A DNA stretch of 64,000 nt from Trematomus loennbergii (Eukaryota > Chordata > Actinopteri > Perciformes > Nototheniidae), in contig JAAOOA010000147.1 in assembly GCA_012861695.1 (NCBI GenBank), positions 584,501 through 648,500 of the forward strand. The letters run 5' to 3'. Every line of letters starts with the position of its first letter. Positions within the stretch are counted from its first letter, which is position 1. Positions 24,919 through 49,743 of this stretch are shown here, piece by piece. Made by a program: the position numbers and the translations under genes. The notes under the pieces were generated by a model. It worked only from the letters and a program-made list of their open reading frames with translations. It did not search any database and was not told the DNA's origin.

Positions 24919-25649
24919 TTTAAAGGGACATTTCACCCCAAAATCCAAGTTCTTCTTCTCAACTGTAGTGCGGTTTCTTCTAGATTGTTTTCATGTAAAT
25001 TGCATATTATTTGAGATATAGGCCGTGAAGATGTCTGCCTTCCCTCAAATGTAATAAAACTACAACTATGAACACTTTTATCTTCACATTTATCATTATG
25101 TATTTTGTCTTTTTAACTTATTGATTTGTGATGTTTCAGCTTTTGTTACCTTCCTCTTGATGCTAAATTAAATAATATGCAATCGTGCTCTGTCCTTGTC
25201 AAATGAACAAATCAATAAATAAAAAACATGACACTTTGCTTGTGACAAACAAGAAATATATTAACAGCAATGTCGCAATTATGTGTGTATTTTAAAGTTT
25301 TTAAAGCCTAATCTACCTGTGTGTGTGTGCTACAAATACACATACAATTAGATTACCTTCATAAGCATGGCAATTGTAAAAAACAGAATAATTACTAGTC
25401 ACTTTTTGCACATGCCCTGTTACTGAACACTGTTAATGATATTGCTGTATATAATTTGCTGTTTGTGTTAGTGCTGCTAATTGTTTGTTTTATGTCAAAT
25501 GTGTGCCATCTGTTTCCTATATAGGGGAAATGAGGCAGAGATTTCTACAGAGAACTCACACTAAAACAATCTAGATTGATTAACAGCACTACAGGTAAGA
25601 GGAAAAACATTGTTCGAATTGTCTTTTTGGGTTGAACTGTCCCTTTAAA
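24919..25649. mobile_element. non-autonomous element with TTTAAAGGGACA ends
   Basis: The ends TTTAAAGGGACATTTCACCC and GGTTGAACTGTCCCTTTAAA are inverted repeats of a dispersed fish element of about 730 bp. The interior is AT-rich and contains no transposase ORF. The mirror copy is at 50261-50988. Confidence 0.7.
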
Positions 25650-26162
25650 CATGAACCGACATCATGAACCAACGAACAACAGGTCAGCCTTTTTCCGAAA
25701 ACTGGATTGCAAATGTTTCCACTTGGACGAAACGCTCCAGGTATTACTCAGAAATCCAGCATTAAGGTTGCTTTAAAGGTTGCTCTGTGAGGAACTGTTT
25801 TGTACACCGGAGCCCAGAGGTGTTCTCAGTTCCCGTCACAACGTGGAAAGTTTTTGTATTAAATATATAAGACGACAGACACTTTCCACACGCTTCTTTT
25901 TTCTGACAAACTGAGGAAGTTGACATTCTTTAAAACAGTTGTTGGTCGCCGTGTGTGTGTGAGTGTGTGTGTCTTCCTCACAAAGAGACGGTGACAGAGA
26001 TGATGGGTAGTATATCTGGAGAACAGGCACACACTTATTTGCATGTACGCATTTCAGGGCGTCTTTTTCTTTTTTTTGATACAAAAGGTTGATAAAACAG
26101 CCCCCCCCCCCCCCCCCCCCCATGTATTGTCTTATGATCCCCGTGTTGTCCCCTATACGGCA

Positions 26163-26345
26163 GTGATGTATGTTCCGGTACTCGGTGATGAAGACGTGGC
26201 GTCGTTCTATCACTACCAGATGATCGAGACGCCGAAACAATCTGAGCCGATCGGGAAGCAGACGCTGCTCTCTGTCCGTCTGCCAGCTGCGGAAATGAGT
26301 TTAAGACGTCTGCAGTTCAGCCCTCAGATCAGAAGAGAAGTGTAA
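26163..26345 (+). other. 60-codon ORF of unknown meaning, likely antisense of pde4a 3'UTR
   Basis: Read on the plus strand it gives VPVLGDEDVASFYHYQMIET, then a basic C-terminus ending RRLQFSPQIRREV and a stop. The GC content and CG use look coding-like, and the frame is intact in both arms (mirror 49561-49743). It lies about 140 bp beyond the pde4a stop, where the pde4a 3'UTR is expected on the other strand. I recognise no family. It may be a chance frame in a conserved UTR or the last exon of an unrecognised gene. Confidence 0.3.
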
Positions 26346-26480
26346 CTACTCTCCTCCTCCTCCTCCTCTTCCTCCTCCTCCTCCTCCTCCTCATGACAGT
26401 CTTACTATTAACCGTCTTTCCAGCTTCGTTTTGAATCTCTCACTTTTCATTGACCCTGTTAAATCATGTTTTAGACGCAA

Positions 26481-32711
<6,231 letters not shown>

Positions 32712-33655
32712 CTGATCAAACAGAAATGAATACATATTTTAACAGGGAAATTTTTCAGCACTTTTGAAAGCGTCATATTAAGTAACCCTTTCTATATAAT
32801 TATGCAAATAAATGTAACACTTTAGATTAGTAAACCCTACATCTCTACCCAAACCCTACTCCTCAACCCCCTCTCACTCTTTACTATCAATCTTATAATG
32901 TAGTTGCCTTCATTAGTTCATTCTGTTGGTGTTATATTTACAAGTAGTTCAAGTGTGTAAGGGTTGGAGGATATTGTATCGACGTATAGCATTTACAAGT
33001 GTGCCTTGTTTGCGCTATGTGTGTGTTGTTTTCAGTTTGGGTTTCTCCTACACTGACATCTCATTGAATACAGTTTAAAATAAAATATATTACATTTTGT
33101 ATGAAGTTCATGTCACACAGGAAACCTCCCACTTTACTCTTAATGGTACGTTAAAAGAGCCTCAGCAGTAAATCACCAACAGAATAAACGTGCAGGACAC
33201 ACACTTCCTCAACACTAATGGAAGAGACAAACAAGCCAATATTGAAATAAAACAAGAGAAAACTCAAATCTACAGAGCCCTAAAGTCATGAAAGATGATA
33301 TTATATTAAATGTTATTGTTGTGTGCGAACCTGAACATAAAGTTAGACTGAAGCACTCCTTTGTGCACCAGTCAATCCTCTCAGTAAATACAGAGCTAAA
33401 TCCCAGATCAAATGCACCCTAAAGGGTCTTTTGTTTTCTCTCAGTGATTGTGATGTTAAATGTTTGTTGTTTGTTTTTCATGTATTGTGTCTGGATATTG
33501 TTTATGTTGATGTTACACGTGGAGCTGCTGTGATGCAAGTCACATTTCAGACTTGATCTGACCATTAAAGTAGTGTTGTATCGTATTGTATATTGTCTGT
33601 GTTTACAGTCCAACTCTGAGCAGGGATTGATGTGTGCAGCTTGTTTTGGAGTGAG
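32712..33655. other. pde4a upstream intron, no exon seen
   Basis: AT-rich sequence between the first visible pde4a exon and the satellite. No UCR1/UCR2-like coding segment or splice-bounded exon is recognised on the minus strand. Mirror at 42196-43138. Confidence 0.6.
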
Positions 33656-33793
33656 TCAGAGAGAAGGAGACAGAGAGAATGAGTCAGAGAGAAGGAGACA
33701 GAGAGAAGGAGACAGAGAGAAGGAGATAGAGAGAAGGAGACAGAGAGAAGGAGTCAGAGAGAAGGAGTCAGAGAGAAGGAGTCAGAGAGAAGA
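33656..33793. repeat. 14-bp purine satellite, outer segment (left)
   Basis: Tandem AGAGAGAAGGAGAC / AGAGAGAAGGAGTC units, about ten, then the LINE fragment begins. Together with 35114-37409 it forms one array split by the LINE. Confidence 0.92.
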
Positions 33794-35113
33794 ATTTTTT
33801 TTATAGACTTATCCAAGGCTTTTGATACTGTGGACCATGGCATTCTATGCCAGAAGTTATCTCATATAGGCCTGTCTGACCAAGCTGTTGGTTGGTTTGA
33901 AAACTACCTTTCGAATCGCAAGCAATGTGTAAAATTCAGCGGTCTCTCCTCAAGCTTTCTTAATGTGCCCAGAGTGTTCCTCAAGGTTCGGTCTTGGGAC
34001 CGACCCTTTTTACTATTTATATAAATGATGTGGGTAAAAGCATTGATGCCTCTGTACATCTATATGCAGATGATACTGTTGTGTACTGTTGTGCTAGCAC
34101 TGTTGCCCTTGCATTTGAACGTCTGCAGTCTGCTTTTGACACTTTTCAGTCACATCTGTTCCACCTTAGGTTGGTGTTAAACTCAGATAAGACAAAAGTC
34201 ATGTTGTTTTCCAATAAGAAAAGGTTACCAACTGTTCTTCCCTGCATCATGTCTGCACAGCATAACCCCATTGAAGCTGTTAACACCTACAGATACTTAG
34301 GCATCACTATAGATGAAAATCTCTGCTTCAAACACATATTGACAATCTCTTAAGGAAATTGAAATTAAAACTGGGATTCTTTTTTAGAAATAAGGCCTGC
34401 TTCTCCACAAGTGCGAGGAAACGGCTTGTAGCTGCCACATTTTTGCCGCTCTTGGACTACGGGGATGTTGTGTACATGAACGCCTCAGCTCACTCACTTC
34501 ATCTGCTGGACGCTGTCTACCATGGGGCTCTGAGGTTCATAACAAACTGTAAACCCCTCACACACCATTGCACGCTGTACTCTTTAGTCAACTGGACATC
34601 ATTATCAATGCGCAGATCACTGCACTGGTACAAATTCATCTATACCGCTATGCTTGGACTGCTGCCCCTCTACATATCCACTTACATATCACACAAACAG
34701 TACAGCTATAGCCTACGATCTCAACATTACATCACTCTGTCCGTCCCCTCAGTTCGCACGGTGCTTGGAAAAAAAGCCATATCATACTCTGCCCCCTCGA
34801 CCTGGAACACACTTCAGCAGGAACTTAAGCTGACCAGTTTGATACCCATCACGGATTTTAAACTAATTTTAAAAAAGCTGGAGAAATCATCTGTGGGTGT
34901 TTGCACCTGCTTTACTGACTACTGTATGGATTTCAATGACTACTTTTTTTACGATGTTGTATTTTATTGTTGCCTCTGTGTTTAGTGTCCTGTCTGTCTG
35001 TAACTTTGTGTGGTAGTGTTACCACTGACAGGTCTCTCTTGAAATGAGACCTTGTGTCTCAATGAGATTTTAAACCTGTATAAATAAAGGCTAAATAAAA
35101 AAAAAAAAAAAAA
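33794..35113 (+). mobile_element. 5'-truncated LINE fragment inside the satellite (left)
   Basis: A 1.3-kb fragment begins in the reverse transcriptase (IDLSKAFDTVDHGIL) and ends with CTAAATAAAA and a poly-A run at 35095-35113. Motif YADDTVVY is present at about 34057-34080. A 1-bp loss near 33972 (AGAGTGTTCC, against AGAGGTGTTCC in the right arm) breaks the GVPQGSVLG motif. The C-terminal part (34359-34985) is open. It is a non-LTR element of a different family from the one at 11579-14536; clade not assigned. The mirror insertion is at the same satellite position, so it predates the divergence of the arms. Confidence 0.85.
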
Positions 35114-37409
35114 GGAGACAGAGAGAAGGAGACATAGAGAAGGAGACAGAGAGAAGGAGTCAGAGAGAAGGAGTCAGAGAGAAGGAGACAGAGAGAAGGA
35201 GACAGAGAGAAGGAGTCAGAGAGAAGGAAACAGAGAGAAGGAGTCAGAGAGAAGGAGACAGAGAGAAGGAGACAGAGAGAAGAAGCCAGAGAGAAGGAGA
35301 CAGAGAGAAGGAGACAGAGAGAGGAGACAGAGAAAAGGAGACAGAGAGAAGGAGACAGAGAGAAGGAGTCAGAGAGAAGGAATCAGAGAGAAGGAGTTAG
35401 AGAGAAGGAGTCATAGAGAAGGAGACAGAGAGAAGGAGTCAGAGAGAAGGAGTCAGAGAGAAGGAGACAGAGAGAAGGAGACAGAGAGAAGGAGACAGAG
35501 AGAAGGAGACAGAGAGAAGGAGTCAGAGAGAAGGAATCAGAGAGAAGGAGACAGAGAGAAGGAGTCAGAGAGAAGGAGTCAGAGAGAAGGAGACAGAGAG
35601 AAGGAGACAGAGAGAAGGACACAGAGAGAAGGAGACAGAGAGAAGGAGACAGAGAGTCAGAGAGAAGGAATCAGAGAGAAGGAGACAGAGAGAAGGAGTC
35701 AGAGAGAAGGAGTCAGAGAGAAGGAGACAGAGAGAAGGAGTCAGAGAGAAGGAGTCAGAGAGAAGGAGTCAGAGAGAAGGAGACAGAGAGACAGAGAGAA
35801 GGAGTCAGAGAGAAGGAGACAGAGAGAAGGAGACAGAGAGAAGGAGTCAGAGAGAAGGAGACAGAGAGACAGAGAGAAGGAGTCAGAGAGAAGGAGACAG
35901 AGAGAAGGAGACAGAGAGAAGGAGACAGAGAGAAGGAGTCAGAGAGAAGGAGTCAGAGAGAAGGAGTCAGAGAGAAAGAGACAGAGAGAAGGAGACATAG
36001 AGAAGGAGTCAGAGAGAAGGAGTCAGAGAGAAGGAGTCAGAGAGAAGGAGACAGAGAGAAGGAGACAGAGAGAAGGAGTCAGAGAGAAGGAGACAGAGAG
36101 AAGGAGTCAGAGAGAAGGAGTCAGAGAGAAGGAGACAGAGAGAAGGAGACAGAGAGAAGGAGTCAGAGAGAAGAGTCAGAGAGAAGGAGACAGAGAGAAG
36201 GAGTCAGAGAGAAGGAGACAGAGAGAAGGACAGAGAGAAGGAGCCAGAGAGAAGGAGACAGAGAGAAAGAGACGAGAGAAGGAGACAAGAGAAGGAGACA
36301 GAGAGAAGGAGACAGAGAAAGGAGACAGAGAGAAGGAGACAGAGAGAAGGAGTCAGAGAGAAGGAATCAGAGAGAAGGAGTAGAGAGAAGGAGTCAGAGA
36401 GAAGGAGACAGAGAGAAGGAGTCAGAGAGAAGGAGTCAGAGAGAAGGAGACAGAGAGAAGGAGACAGAGAGAAGGAGACAGAGAGAAGGAGACAGAGAGA
36501 AGGAGTCAGAGAAGGAATCAGAGAGAAGGAGACAGAGAGAAGGAGTCAGAGAGAAGGAGTCAGAGAGAAGGAGACAGAGAGAAGGAGACAGAGAGAAGGA
36601 GACAGAGAGAAGGAGACAGAGAGACAGAGAGAAGGAGTCAGAGAGAAGGAGACAGAGAGAAGGAGTCAGAGAGAAGGAGACAGAGAGTCAGGAGAAGGAA
36701 TCAGAGAGAAGGAGACAGAGAGAATGAGTCAGAGAAGGAGTCAGAGAGAAGGAGACAGAGAGAAGAGTCAGAGAGAAGGAGTCAGAGAGAAGGACACAGA
36801 GAGAAGGAGTCAGAGAGAAGGAATCAGAGAGAAGGAGACAGAGAGACAGAGAGAAGGAGTCAGAGAGAAGAAGACAGAGAGAATGAGAAAGAGAGAAGGA
36901 GACAGAGAGAAGGAGTCAGAGAGAAGGAGTCAGAGAGAAGGAGACAAGAGTCAGAGAGAAGGAGACAGAGAGAAGGAGACAGAGAGAAGAGTCAGAGAGA
37001 AGGAGACAGAGAGAAGGAGTCAGAGAGAAGGAGTCAGAGAGAAGGAGACAGAGAGAAGGAGTCAGAGAGAAGGAGACAGAGAGAAGGAGTCAGAGAGAAG
37101 GAGACAGAGAGAAGGAGACAGAGAGAAGGAGTCAGAGAGAAGGAGACAGAGAGAAGGAGTCAGAGAGAAGGAGACAAGAGAAGGAGTCAGAGAGAAGGAG
37201 ACAGAGAGAAGGAGTCAGAGAGAAGGAGTCAGAGAGAAGGAGACAGAGAGAAGGAGTCAGAGAGAAGGAGACAGAGAGACAGAGAGAAGGAGTCAGAGAG
37301 AAGGAGACAGAGAGAAGAGTCAGAGAGAAGGAGTCAGAGAGAAGGAGTCATAGAGAAGGAGACAGAGAGAAGGAGACAGAGAGAAGGAGTCAGAGAGAAG
37401 GAGTCATAG
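35114..37409. repeat. 14-bp polypurine satellite, inner segment (left)
   Basis: About 160 tandem 14-bp units, AGAGAGAAGGAGAC and AGAGAGAAGGAGTC mixed without obvious higher order, with occasional ACAGAG insertions and 1-bp losses. The plus strand is nearly all purine. Long ORFs in it (for example 36724-37353) read as Glu/Arg/Gln/Ser repeats and are artefacts of the repeat. It runs directly into the N block. Confidence 0.95.
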
Positions 37410-37509
37410 NNNNNNNNNNNNNNNNNNNNNNNNNNNNNNNNNNNNNNNNNNNNNNNNNNNNNNNNNNNNNNNNNNNNNNNNNNNNNNNNNNNNNNNNNNN
37501 NNNNNNNNN
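37410..37509. other. assembly gap, 100 N
   Basis: Exactly 100 consecutive N, a conventional placeholder for a join of unknown length. Purine satellite precedes it and pyrimidine satellite follows, so strand orientation flips across it. Any ORF spanning it is meaningless. Confidence 0.99.
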
Positions 37510-40500
37510 CTGTTCATTCTCTCTGTCTCTCTGTCTCCTTCTCTCTGACTCCTTCTCTCTGACTCCTTCTCTCTGTCTCTCTGTCTCTTCTCTCTGTCTC
37601 TCTGACTCCTTCTCTCTGACTCCTTCTCTCTGACCCTTCTCTCTGATTCTTCTCTCTGACTCCTTCTCTCTGTCTCTCTGTCTCCTTCTCTCTGTCTCCT
37701 CTCTCTGTCCCTTCTCTCTGTCTCCTTCTCTCTGACTCCTTCTCTCTGACTCCTTCTCTCTGTCTCCTTCTCTCTGTCTCCTTCTCTCTGTCTCTCTGTC
37801 TCCTTCTCTCTGTCTCCTCTCTCTGTCTCCTTCTCTCTGACTCCTTCTCTCTGACTCCTTCTCTCTGCTCCTTCTCCCTGACTCCTTCTCTCTGTCTCTC
37901 TGTCTCCTTCTCTCTGACTCCTTCTCTCTGACTCCTTCTCTCTGTCTCTCTGTCTCCTTCTCTCTGTCCTCTGTCTCCTTCTCTCTGACTCCTTCTCTCT
38001 GACTCCTTCTCTCTGACTCCTTCTCTCTGTCTCTCTGTCTCCTTCTCTCTGACTCCTTCTCTCTGACTCCTTCTCTCTGACTCCTCTCTGACTCTTCTCT
38101 CTGTCTCCTTCTCTCTGACTCCTTCTCTCTGTCTCCTTTCTCTCTGTCTCCTTCTCTCTGTCTCCTTCTCTCTGACTCCTTCTCTCGACTCCTTCTCTCT
38201 GTCCTCCTTCTCTCTGACTCCTTCTCTCTGACTCCTTCTCTCTGTCTCCTTCTCTCTGTCTCCTTCTCTCTGTCTCCTTCTCTCTGTCTCCTTCTCTCTG
38301 TCTCCTTCTCTCTGACTCCTTCTCTCTGACTCCTTCTCTCTGACTCCTTCTCTCTGTCTCCTTCTCTCTGTACTCCTTCTCTCTGACTCATTCTCTCTGT
38401 CTCCTTCTCTCTGTCTCCTTCTCTCTGACTCCTTCTCTCTGACTCCTTCTCTCTGACTCCTTCTCTCTGACTCCTTCTCTCTGACTCCTTCCTCTGTCTC
38501 ATCTCTGTCTCCTTCTCTCTGACTCCTTCTCTCTGACTCCTTCTCTCTGTCTCTCTGTCTCCTTCTCTCTGACTCCTTCTCTCTGACTCCTTCTCTCTGA
38601 CTCCTTCTCTCTGACTCATTCTTTCTGTCTCTGTTCCTTCTCTCTGTCTCCTTCTCTCTGTCTCCTTCTCTCTGTCTCCTTCTCTCTGACTCCTTCTCTC
38701 TGACTCCTTCCTTTCTCTGTCTCCTTCTCTCTGACTCCTTCTCTCTGACTCCTTCTCTCTGTCTCCTTCTCTCTGACTCCTTCTCTCTGTCTCTCTGTCT
38801 CCTTCTCTCTGACTCCTTCTCTCTGACTCTTCTCTCTGACTCCTTCTTTCTGTCTCTGTCTCCTTCTCTCTGACTCCTTCTCTCTGTCTCCTTCTCTCTG
38901 TCTCCTTCTCTCTGTCTCCTTCTCTCTGTCTCTCTGTCTCCTTCTCTCTGACTCCTTCTCTCTGACTCCTTCTCTCTGTCTCTCTGTCTCCTTCTCTCTG
39001 ACTCCTTCTCTCTGACTCCTTCTCTCTGACTCCTTCTCTCTGACTCCTTCTTTCTGTCTCTGTCTCCTTCTCTCTGACTCCTTCTCTCTGTCTCCTTCTC
39101 TCTGTCTCCTTCTCTCTGATCCTGTCTCCTTCTCTCTGTCTCCTTCTCTCTGATCCTTCTCTCTGTCTCCTTCTCTCTGACTACTTCTCTGTCTCCTTCT
39201 CTCTGACTCCTTCTCTCTGTCTCCTTCTCTCTGTCTCCTTCTCTCTGTCTCCCTGTCCTCCTTCTCTCTGTCTCCTTCTCTCCGTCTCCTTCTCTCTGAC
39301 TCCTTCTCGCTGACTCTTCTCTCGTCTCTCTGTCTCCTTCTCTCTGTCTCCTTCTCTCTGACTCCTTCTCTCTGTTCTCTCTGTCTCCTTCTCTCTGTCT
39401 CCTTCTCTATGACTCCTTCTCTCTGACTCCTTCTCTCTGACTCCTTCTCTATGACTCCTTCTCTCTGACTCCTTCTCTCTGACTCCTTCTCTCTGTCTCC
39501 TTCTCTCTGTCTCTCTGTCTCCTTCTCTCTGTCTCCTTCTCTCTGACTCCTTCTGTCTGTTCTGTCTCCTTCTCTCTGTCTCCTTCTCTATGACTCCTTC
39601 TCTCTGACTCCTTCTCTCTGACTCCTTCTCTATGACTTTCTCTCTGACTCCTTCTCTCTGACTCCTTCTCTCTGTCTCTTCTCTCTGTCTCTCTGTCTCC
39701 TTCTCTCTGACTCCTTCTCTCTGACTCCTTCTCTCTGACTCCTTCTCTCTGTCTCTTCTCTCTGACTCTTCTCTCTGTCTCCTTCTCTCTGTCTCTTCTC
39801 TCTGTCTCCTTCTCTCTGGCTCCTTCTCTCTGTCTCCTCTCTCTGTCTCCTTCTCTCTGACTCCTTCTCTCTGTCTCCTTCTCTCTGTCTCCTTCTCTCT
39901 GACTCCTTCTCTCTGACTCCTTCTCTCTGACTCTTCTCTCTGTCTCCTTCTCTCTGTCTCCTTCTCTCTGACTCCTTCTCTCTGACTCCTTCTCTCTGAC
40001 TCCTTCTCTCTGTCTCCTTCTCTCTGTCTCCTTCTCTCTGACTCCTTCTCTCTGACTCCTTCTCTCTGTCTCTCTGTCTCCTTCTCTCTGACTCCTTCTC
40101 TCTGACTCCTTCTCTCTGACTCCTTCTCTCTGTCTCCTCTCTCTGACTCCTTCTCTCTGACTCTTCTCTCTGTCTCCTTCTCTCTGATTCCTTCTCTCTG
40201 ACTCTCTGTCTCTTCTCTCTGTCTCCTTCTCTCTGTCTCCTTCTCTCTGACTCCTTCTCTCTGTCTCTCTGTCTCCTTCTCTCTGTGTCTTCTCTCGTCT
40301 CCTTCTCTCTGTCTCCTTCTCTCTGACTCCTTCTCTCTGACTCCTTCTCTCTGTCTCCTTCTCTCTGATTCCTTCTCTCTGACTCCTTCTCTCTGTCCTC
40401 CTTCTCTCTGTCTCCTTCTCTCTGTCTCCTTCTCTCTGTCTCCTTCTCTCTGACTCCTTCTCTCTGACTCCTCCTCTATGACTCCTTCTCTCTAACTCCT

Positions 40501-40734
40501 TCTCTCTGATTCCTTCTCTCTGACTCTTTCTCTCTGTCTCCTTCTCTCTGTTCCTTCTCTCTGCTTCTTCTCTCTGTCTCCTTCTCTCTGTCTCCTTCTC
40601 TCTGACTCCTTCTCTCTGTTTCCTTCTCTCTGAATCCTTCTCTCTGTCTCCTTCTCTCTGTCTCCTTCTCTCTGACTCCTTCTCTCTGACTCCTTCTCTC
40701 TGTCTCCTTCTCTATGTCTCTTCTCTCTGTCTCC
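37510..40734. repeat. 14-bp satellite, pyrimidine strand (right inner)
   Basis: Tandem GACTCCTTCTCTCT / GTCTCCTTCTCTCT units, the complement of the left array. It is longer than the left inner segment (about 3.2 kb against 2.3 kb) and shows more 1-bp irregularities (CTCTTCTC, CTCCTCTC). The long minus-strand Glu/Arg-rich ORFs here are repeat artefacts. Confidence 0.95.
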
Positions 40735-42057
40735 TTTTTTTTATTTTTTTTTATTTAGCCTTTATTTATACAGGTTTAAAATCTCATTGAGACACAAGGT
40801 CTCATTTCCAAGAGAGACCTGTCAGTGGTAACACTACCACACAAAGTTACAGACAGACAGGACACTAAACACAGAGGCAACAATAAAATACAACATCGTA
40901 AAAAAAGTAGTCATTGAAATCCATACAGTAGTCAGTAAAGCAGGTGCAAACACCCACAGATGATTTCTCCAGCTTTTTTAAAATTAGTTTAAAATCCGTG
41001 ATGGGTATCAAACTGGTCAGCTTAAGTTCCTGCTGAAGTGTGTTCCAGGTCGAGGGGGCAGAGTATGATATGGCTTTTTTTCCAAGCACCGTGCGAACTG
41101 AGGGGACGGACAGAGTGATGTAATGTTGAGATCGTAGGCTATAGCTGTACTGTTTGTGTGATATGTAAGTGGATATGTAGAGGGGCAGCAGTCCAAGCAT
41201 AGCGGTATAGATGAATTTGTACCAGTGCAGTGATCTGCGCATTGATAATGATGTCCAGTTGACTAAAGAGTACAGCGTGCAATGGTGTGTGAGGGGTTTA
41301 CAGTTGTTATGAACCTCAGAGCCCCATGGTAGACAGCGTCCAGCAGATGAAGTGAGTGAGCTGAGGCGTTCATGTACACAACATCCCCGTAGTCCAAGAG
41401 CGGCAAAAATGTGGCAGCTACAAGCCGTTTCCTCGCACTTGTGGAGAAGCAGGCCTTATTTCTAAAAAAGAATCCCAGTTTTAATTTCAATTTCCTTAAG
41501 AGATTGTCAATATGTGTTTGAAGCAGAGATTTTCATCTATAGTGATGCCTAAGTATCTGTAGGTGTTAACAGCTTCAATGGGGTTATGCTGTGCAGACAT
41601 GATGCAGGGAAGAACAGTTGGTAACCTTTTCTTATTGGAAAACAACATGACTTTTGTCTTATCTGAGTTTAACACCAACCTAAGGTGGAACAGATGTGAC
41701 TGAAAAGTGTCAAAAGCAGACTGCAGACGTTCAAATGCAAGGGCAACAGTGCTAGCACAACAGTACACAACAGTATCATCTGCATATAGATGTACAGAGG
41801 CATCAATGCTTTTACCCACATCATTTATATAAATAGTAAAAAGGGTCGGTCCCAAGACCGAACCTTGAGGAACACCTCTGGGCACATTAAGAAAGCTTGA
41901 GGAGAGACCGCTGAATTTTACACATTGCTTGCGATTCGAAAGGTAGTTTTCAAACCAACCAACAGCTTGGTCAGACAGGCCTATATGAGATAACTTCTGG
42001 CATAGAATGCCATGGTCCACAGTATCAAAAGCCTTGGATAAGTCTATAAAAAAAAAA
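40735..42057 (-). mobile_element. 5'-truncated LINE fragment inside the satellite (right)
   Basis: The reverse complement of 33794-35113. Here the reverse transcriptase part is open, including [15 protein letters not shown] and YADDTVVY (41496-42057), but the C-terminal frame is broken near 41300 by a 1-bp loss (AACAACTG, against AACAAACTG in the left arm). Each copy is intact where the other is broken. Confidence 0.85.
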
Positions 42058-42195
42058 TTCTTCTCTCTGACTCCTTCTCTCTGACTCCTTCTCTCTGACT
42101 CCTTCTCTCTGTCTCCTTCTCTCTGTCTCCTTCTCTCTGTCTCCTTCTCTCTGCTCCTTCTCTCTGTCTCTTCTCTCTGACTCCTTCTCTCTGAC
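42058..42195. repeat. 14-bp satellite, outer segment (right)
   Basis: About ten pyrimidine-strand units mirroring 33656-33793, ending where single-copy intron sequence resumes. Confidence 0.9.
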
Positions 42196-43138
42196 TCACT
42201 CCAAAACAAGCTGCACACATCAATCCCTGCTCAGAGTTGGACTGTAAACACAGACAATATACAATACGATACAACACTACTTTATTGGTCAGATCAAGTC
42301 TGAAATGTGACTTGCATCACAGCAGCTCCACGTGTAACATCAACATAAACAAATATCCAGACACAATACATGAAAAACAAACAACAAACATTTAACATCA
42401 CAATCACTGAGAGAAAACAAAAGACCCTTTAGGGTGCATTTGATCTGGGATTTAGCTCTGTATTTACTGAGAGGTTGACTGGTGCACAAAGGAGTGCTTC
42501 AGTCTAACTTTATGTTCTGGTTCGCACACAACAATAACATTTAATATAATATCATCTTTCATGACTTTGGGGCTCCGTAGATTTGAGTTTTCTCTTGTTT
42601 TATTTCAATATTGGCTTGTTTGTCCCTTCCATTAGTGTTGAGGAAGTGTGTGTCCTGCACGTTTATTCTGTTGGTGATTTACTGCTGAGGCTCTTTTAAC
42701 GTACCATTAAGAGTAAAGTGGGAGGTTTCCTGTGTGACATGAACTTCATACAAAATGTAATATATTTTATTTTAAACCGTATTCAATGAGATGTCAGTGT
42801 AGGAGAAACCCAAACTGAAAAACACACACACATAGAGCAAACAAGGCACACTTGTAAATGCTATACGTCGATACAATATCCTCCAACCCTTACACACTTG
42901 AACTACTTATCAATATAACACCAACAGAATGAACAAATGAAGGCAACTACATTAGAAGATTGATAGTAAAGAGTGAGAGGGGGTTGAGGAGTAGGGTTTG
43001 GGTAGAGATGTAGGGTTTACTAATCTAAAGTGTTACATTTATTTGCATAATTATATAGAAAGGGTTACTTAATATGACGCTTTCAAAAGTGCTGAAAAAT
43101 GTCCCTGTTAAAATATGTATTCATTTCTGTTTGATCAG
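42196..43138. other. pde4a copy 2 upstream intron, no exon seen
   Basis: The mirror of 32712-33655. No UCR-coding exon is recognised on the plus strand. The acceptor of the first visible exon (TTGATCAG) ends at 43138. Confidence 0.6.
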
Positions 43139-49427
<6,289 letters not shown>

Positions 49428-49560
49428 TTGCGTCTAAAACATGATTTAACAGGGTCAATGAAAAGTGAGAGATTCAAAACGAAGCTGGAAAGACGGTTAA
49501 TAGTAAGACTGTCATGAGGAGGAGGAGGAGAGGAAGAGGAGAGGAGGAGGAGGAGAGTAG

Positions 49561-49743
49561 TTACACTTCTCTTCTGATCTGAGGGCTGAACTGCAGACGT
49601 CTTAAACTCATTTCCGCAGCTGGCAGACGGACAGAGAGCAGCGTCTGCTTCCCGATCGGCTCAGATTGTTTCGGCGTCTCGATCATCTGGTAGTGATAGA
49701 ACGACGCCACGTCTTCATCACCGAGTACCGGAACATCCATCAC
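49561..49743 (-). other. 60-codon ORF of unknown meaning (mirror copy)
   Basis: The counterpart of 26163-26345, with the frame preserved and few changes. It shares the VPVLGDEDVASFYHYQMIET segment. Function not recognised; likely antisense to the pde4a 3'UTR. Confidence 0.3.

Larger units (their letters stand above)
23026..26480. other. gga2-pde4a tail-to-tail intergenic region (left)
   Basis: The interval contains the gga2 3'UTR (to about 23500), a MITE at 23711-24135, an inverted-end repeat at 24919-25649 and GC-richer sequence at 25700-26345 that is probably pde4a 3'UTR on the minus strand. A C run lies at 26101-26120. No additional gene is recognised, although an ORF at 26163-26345 is listed separately. 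Confidence 0.65.

Noticed and set aside
36724..37353. 209-codon plus-strand Glu/Arg-rich ORF
   Set aside because: Same satellite artefact as on the other side; the 14-bp period gives open frames because the units lack stop codons.
37390..38619. 409-codon minus-strand ORF rich in Glu, Arg, Gln and Ser
   Set aside because: It is a translation of the 14-bp satellite and runs into the N gap; no codon structure beyond the repeat.
33656..42195. Regular 14-bp repeats considered as a CRISPR-like array
   Set aside because: There are no unique spacers between repeats; it is a contiguous tandem satellite in a vertebrate genome.
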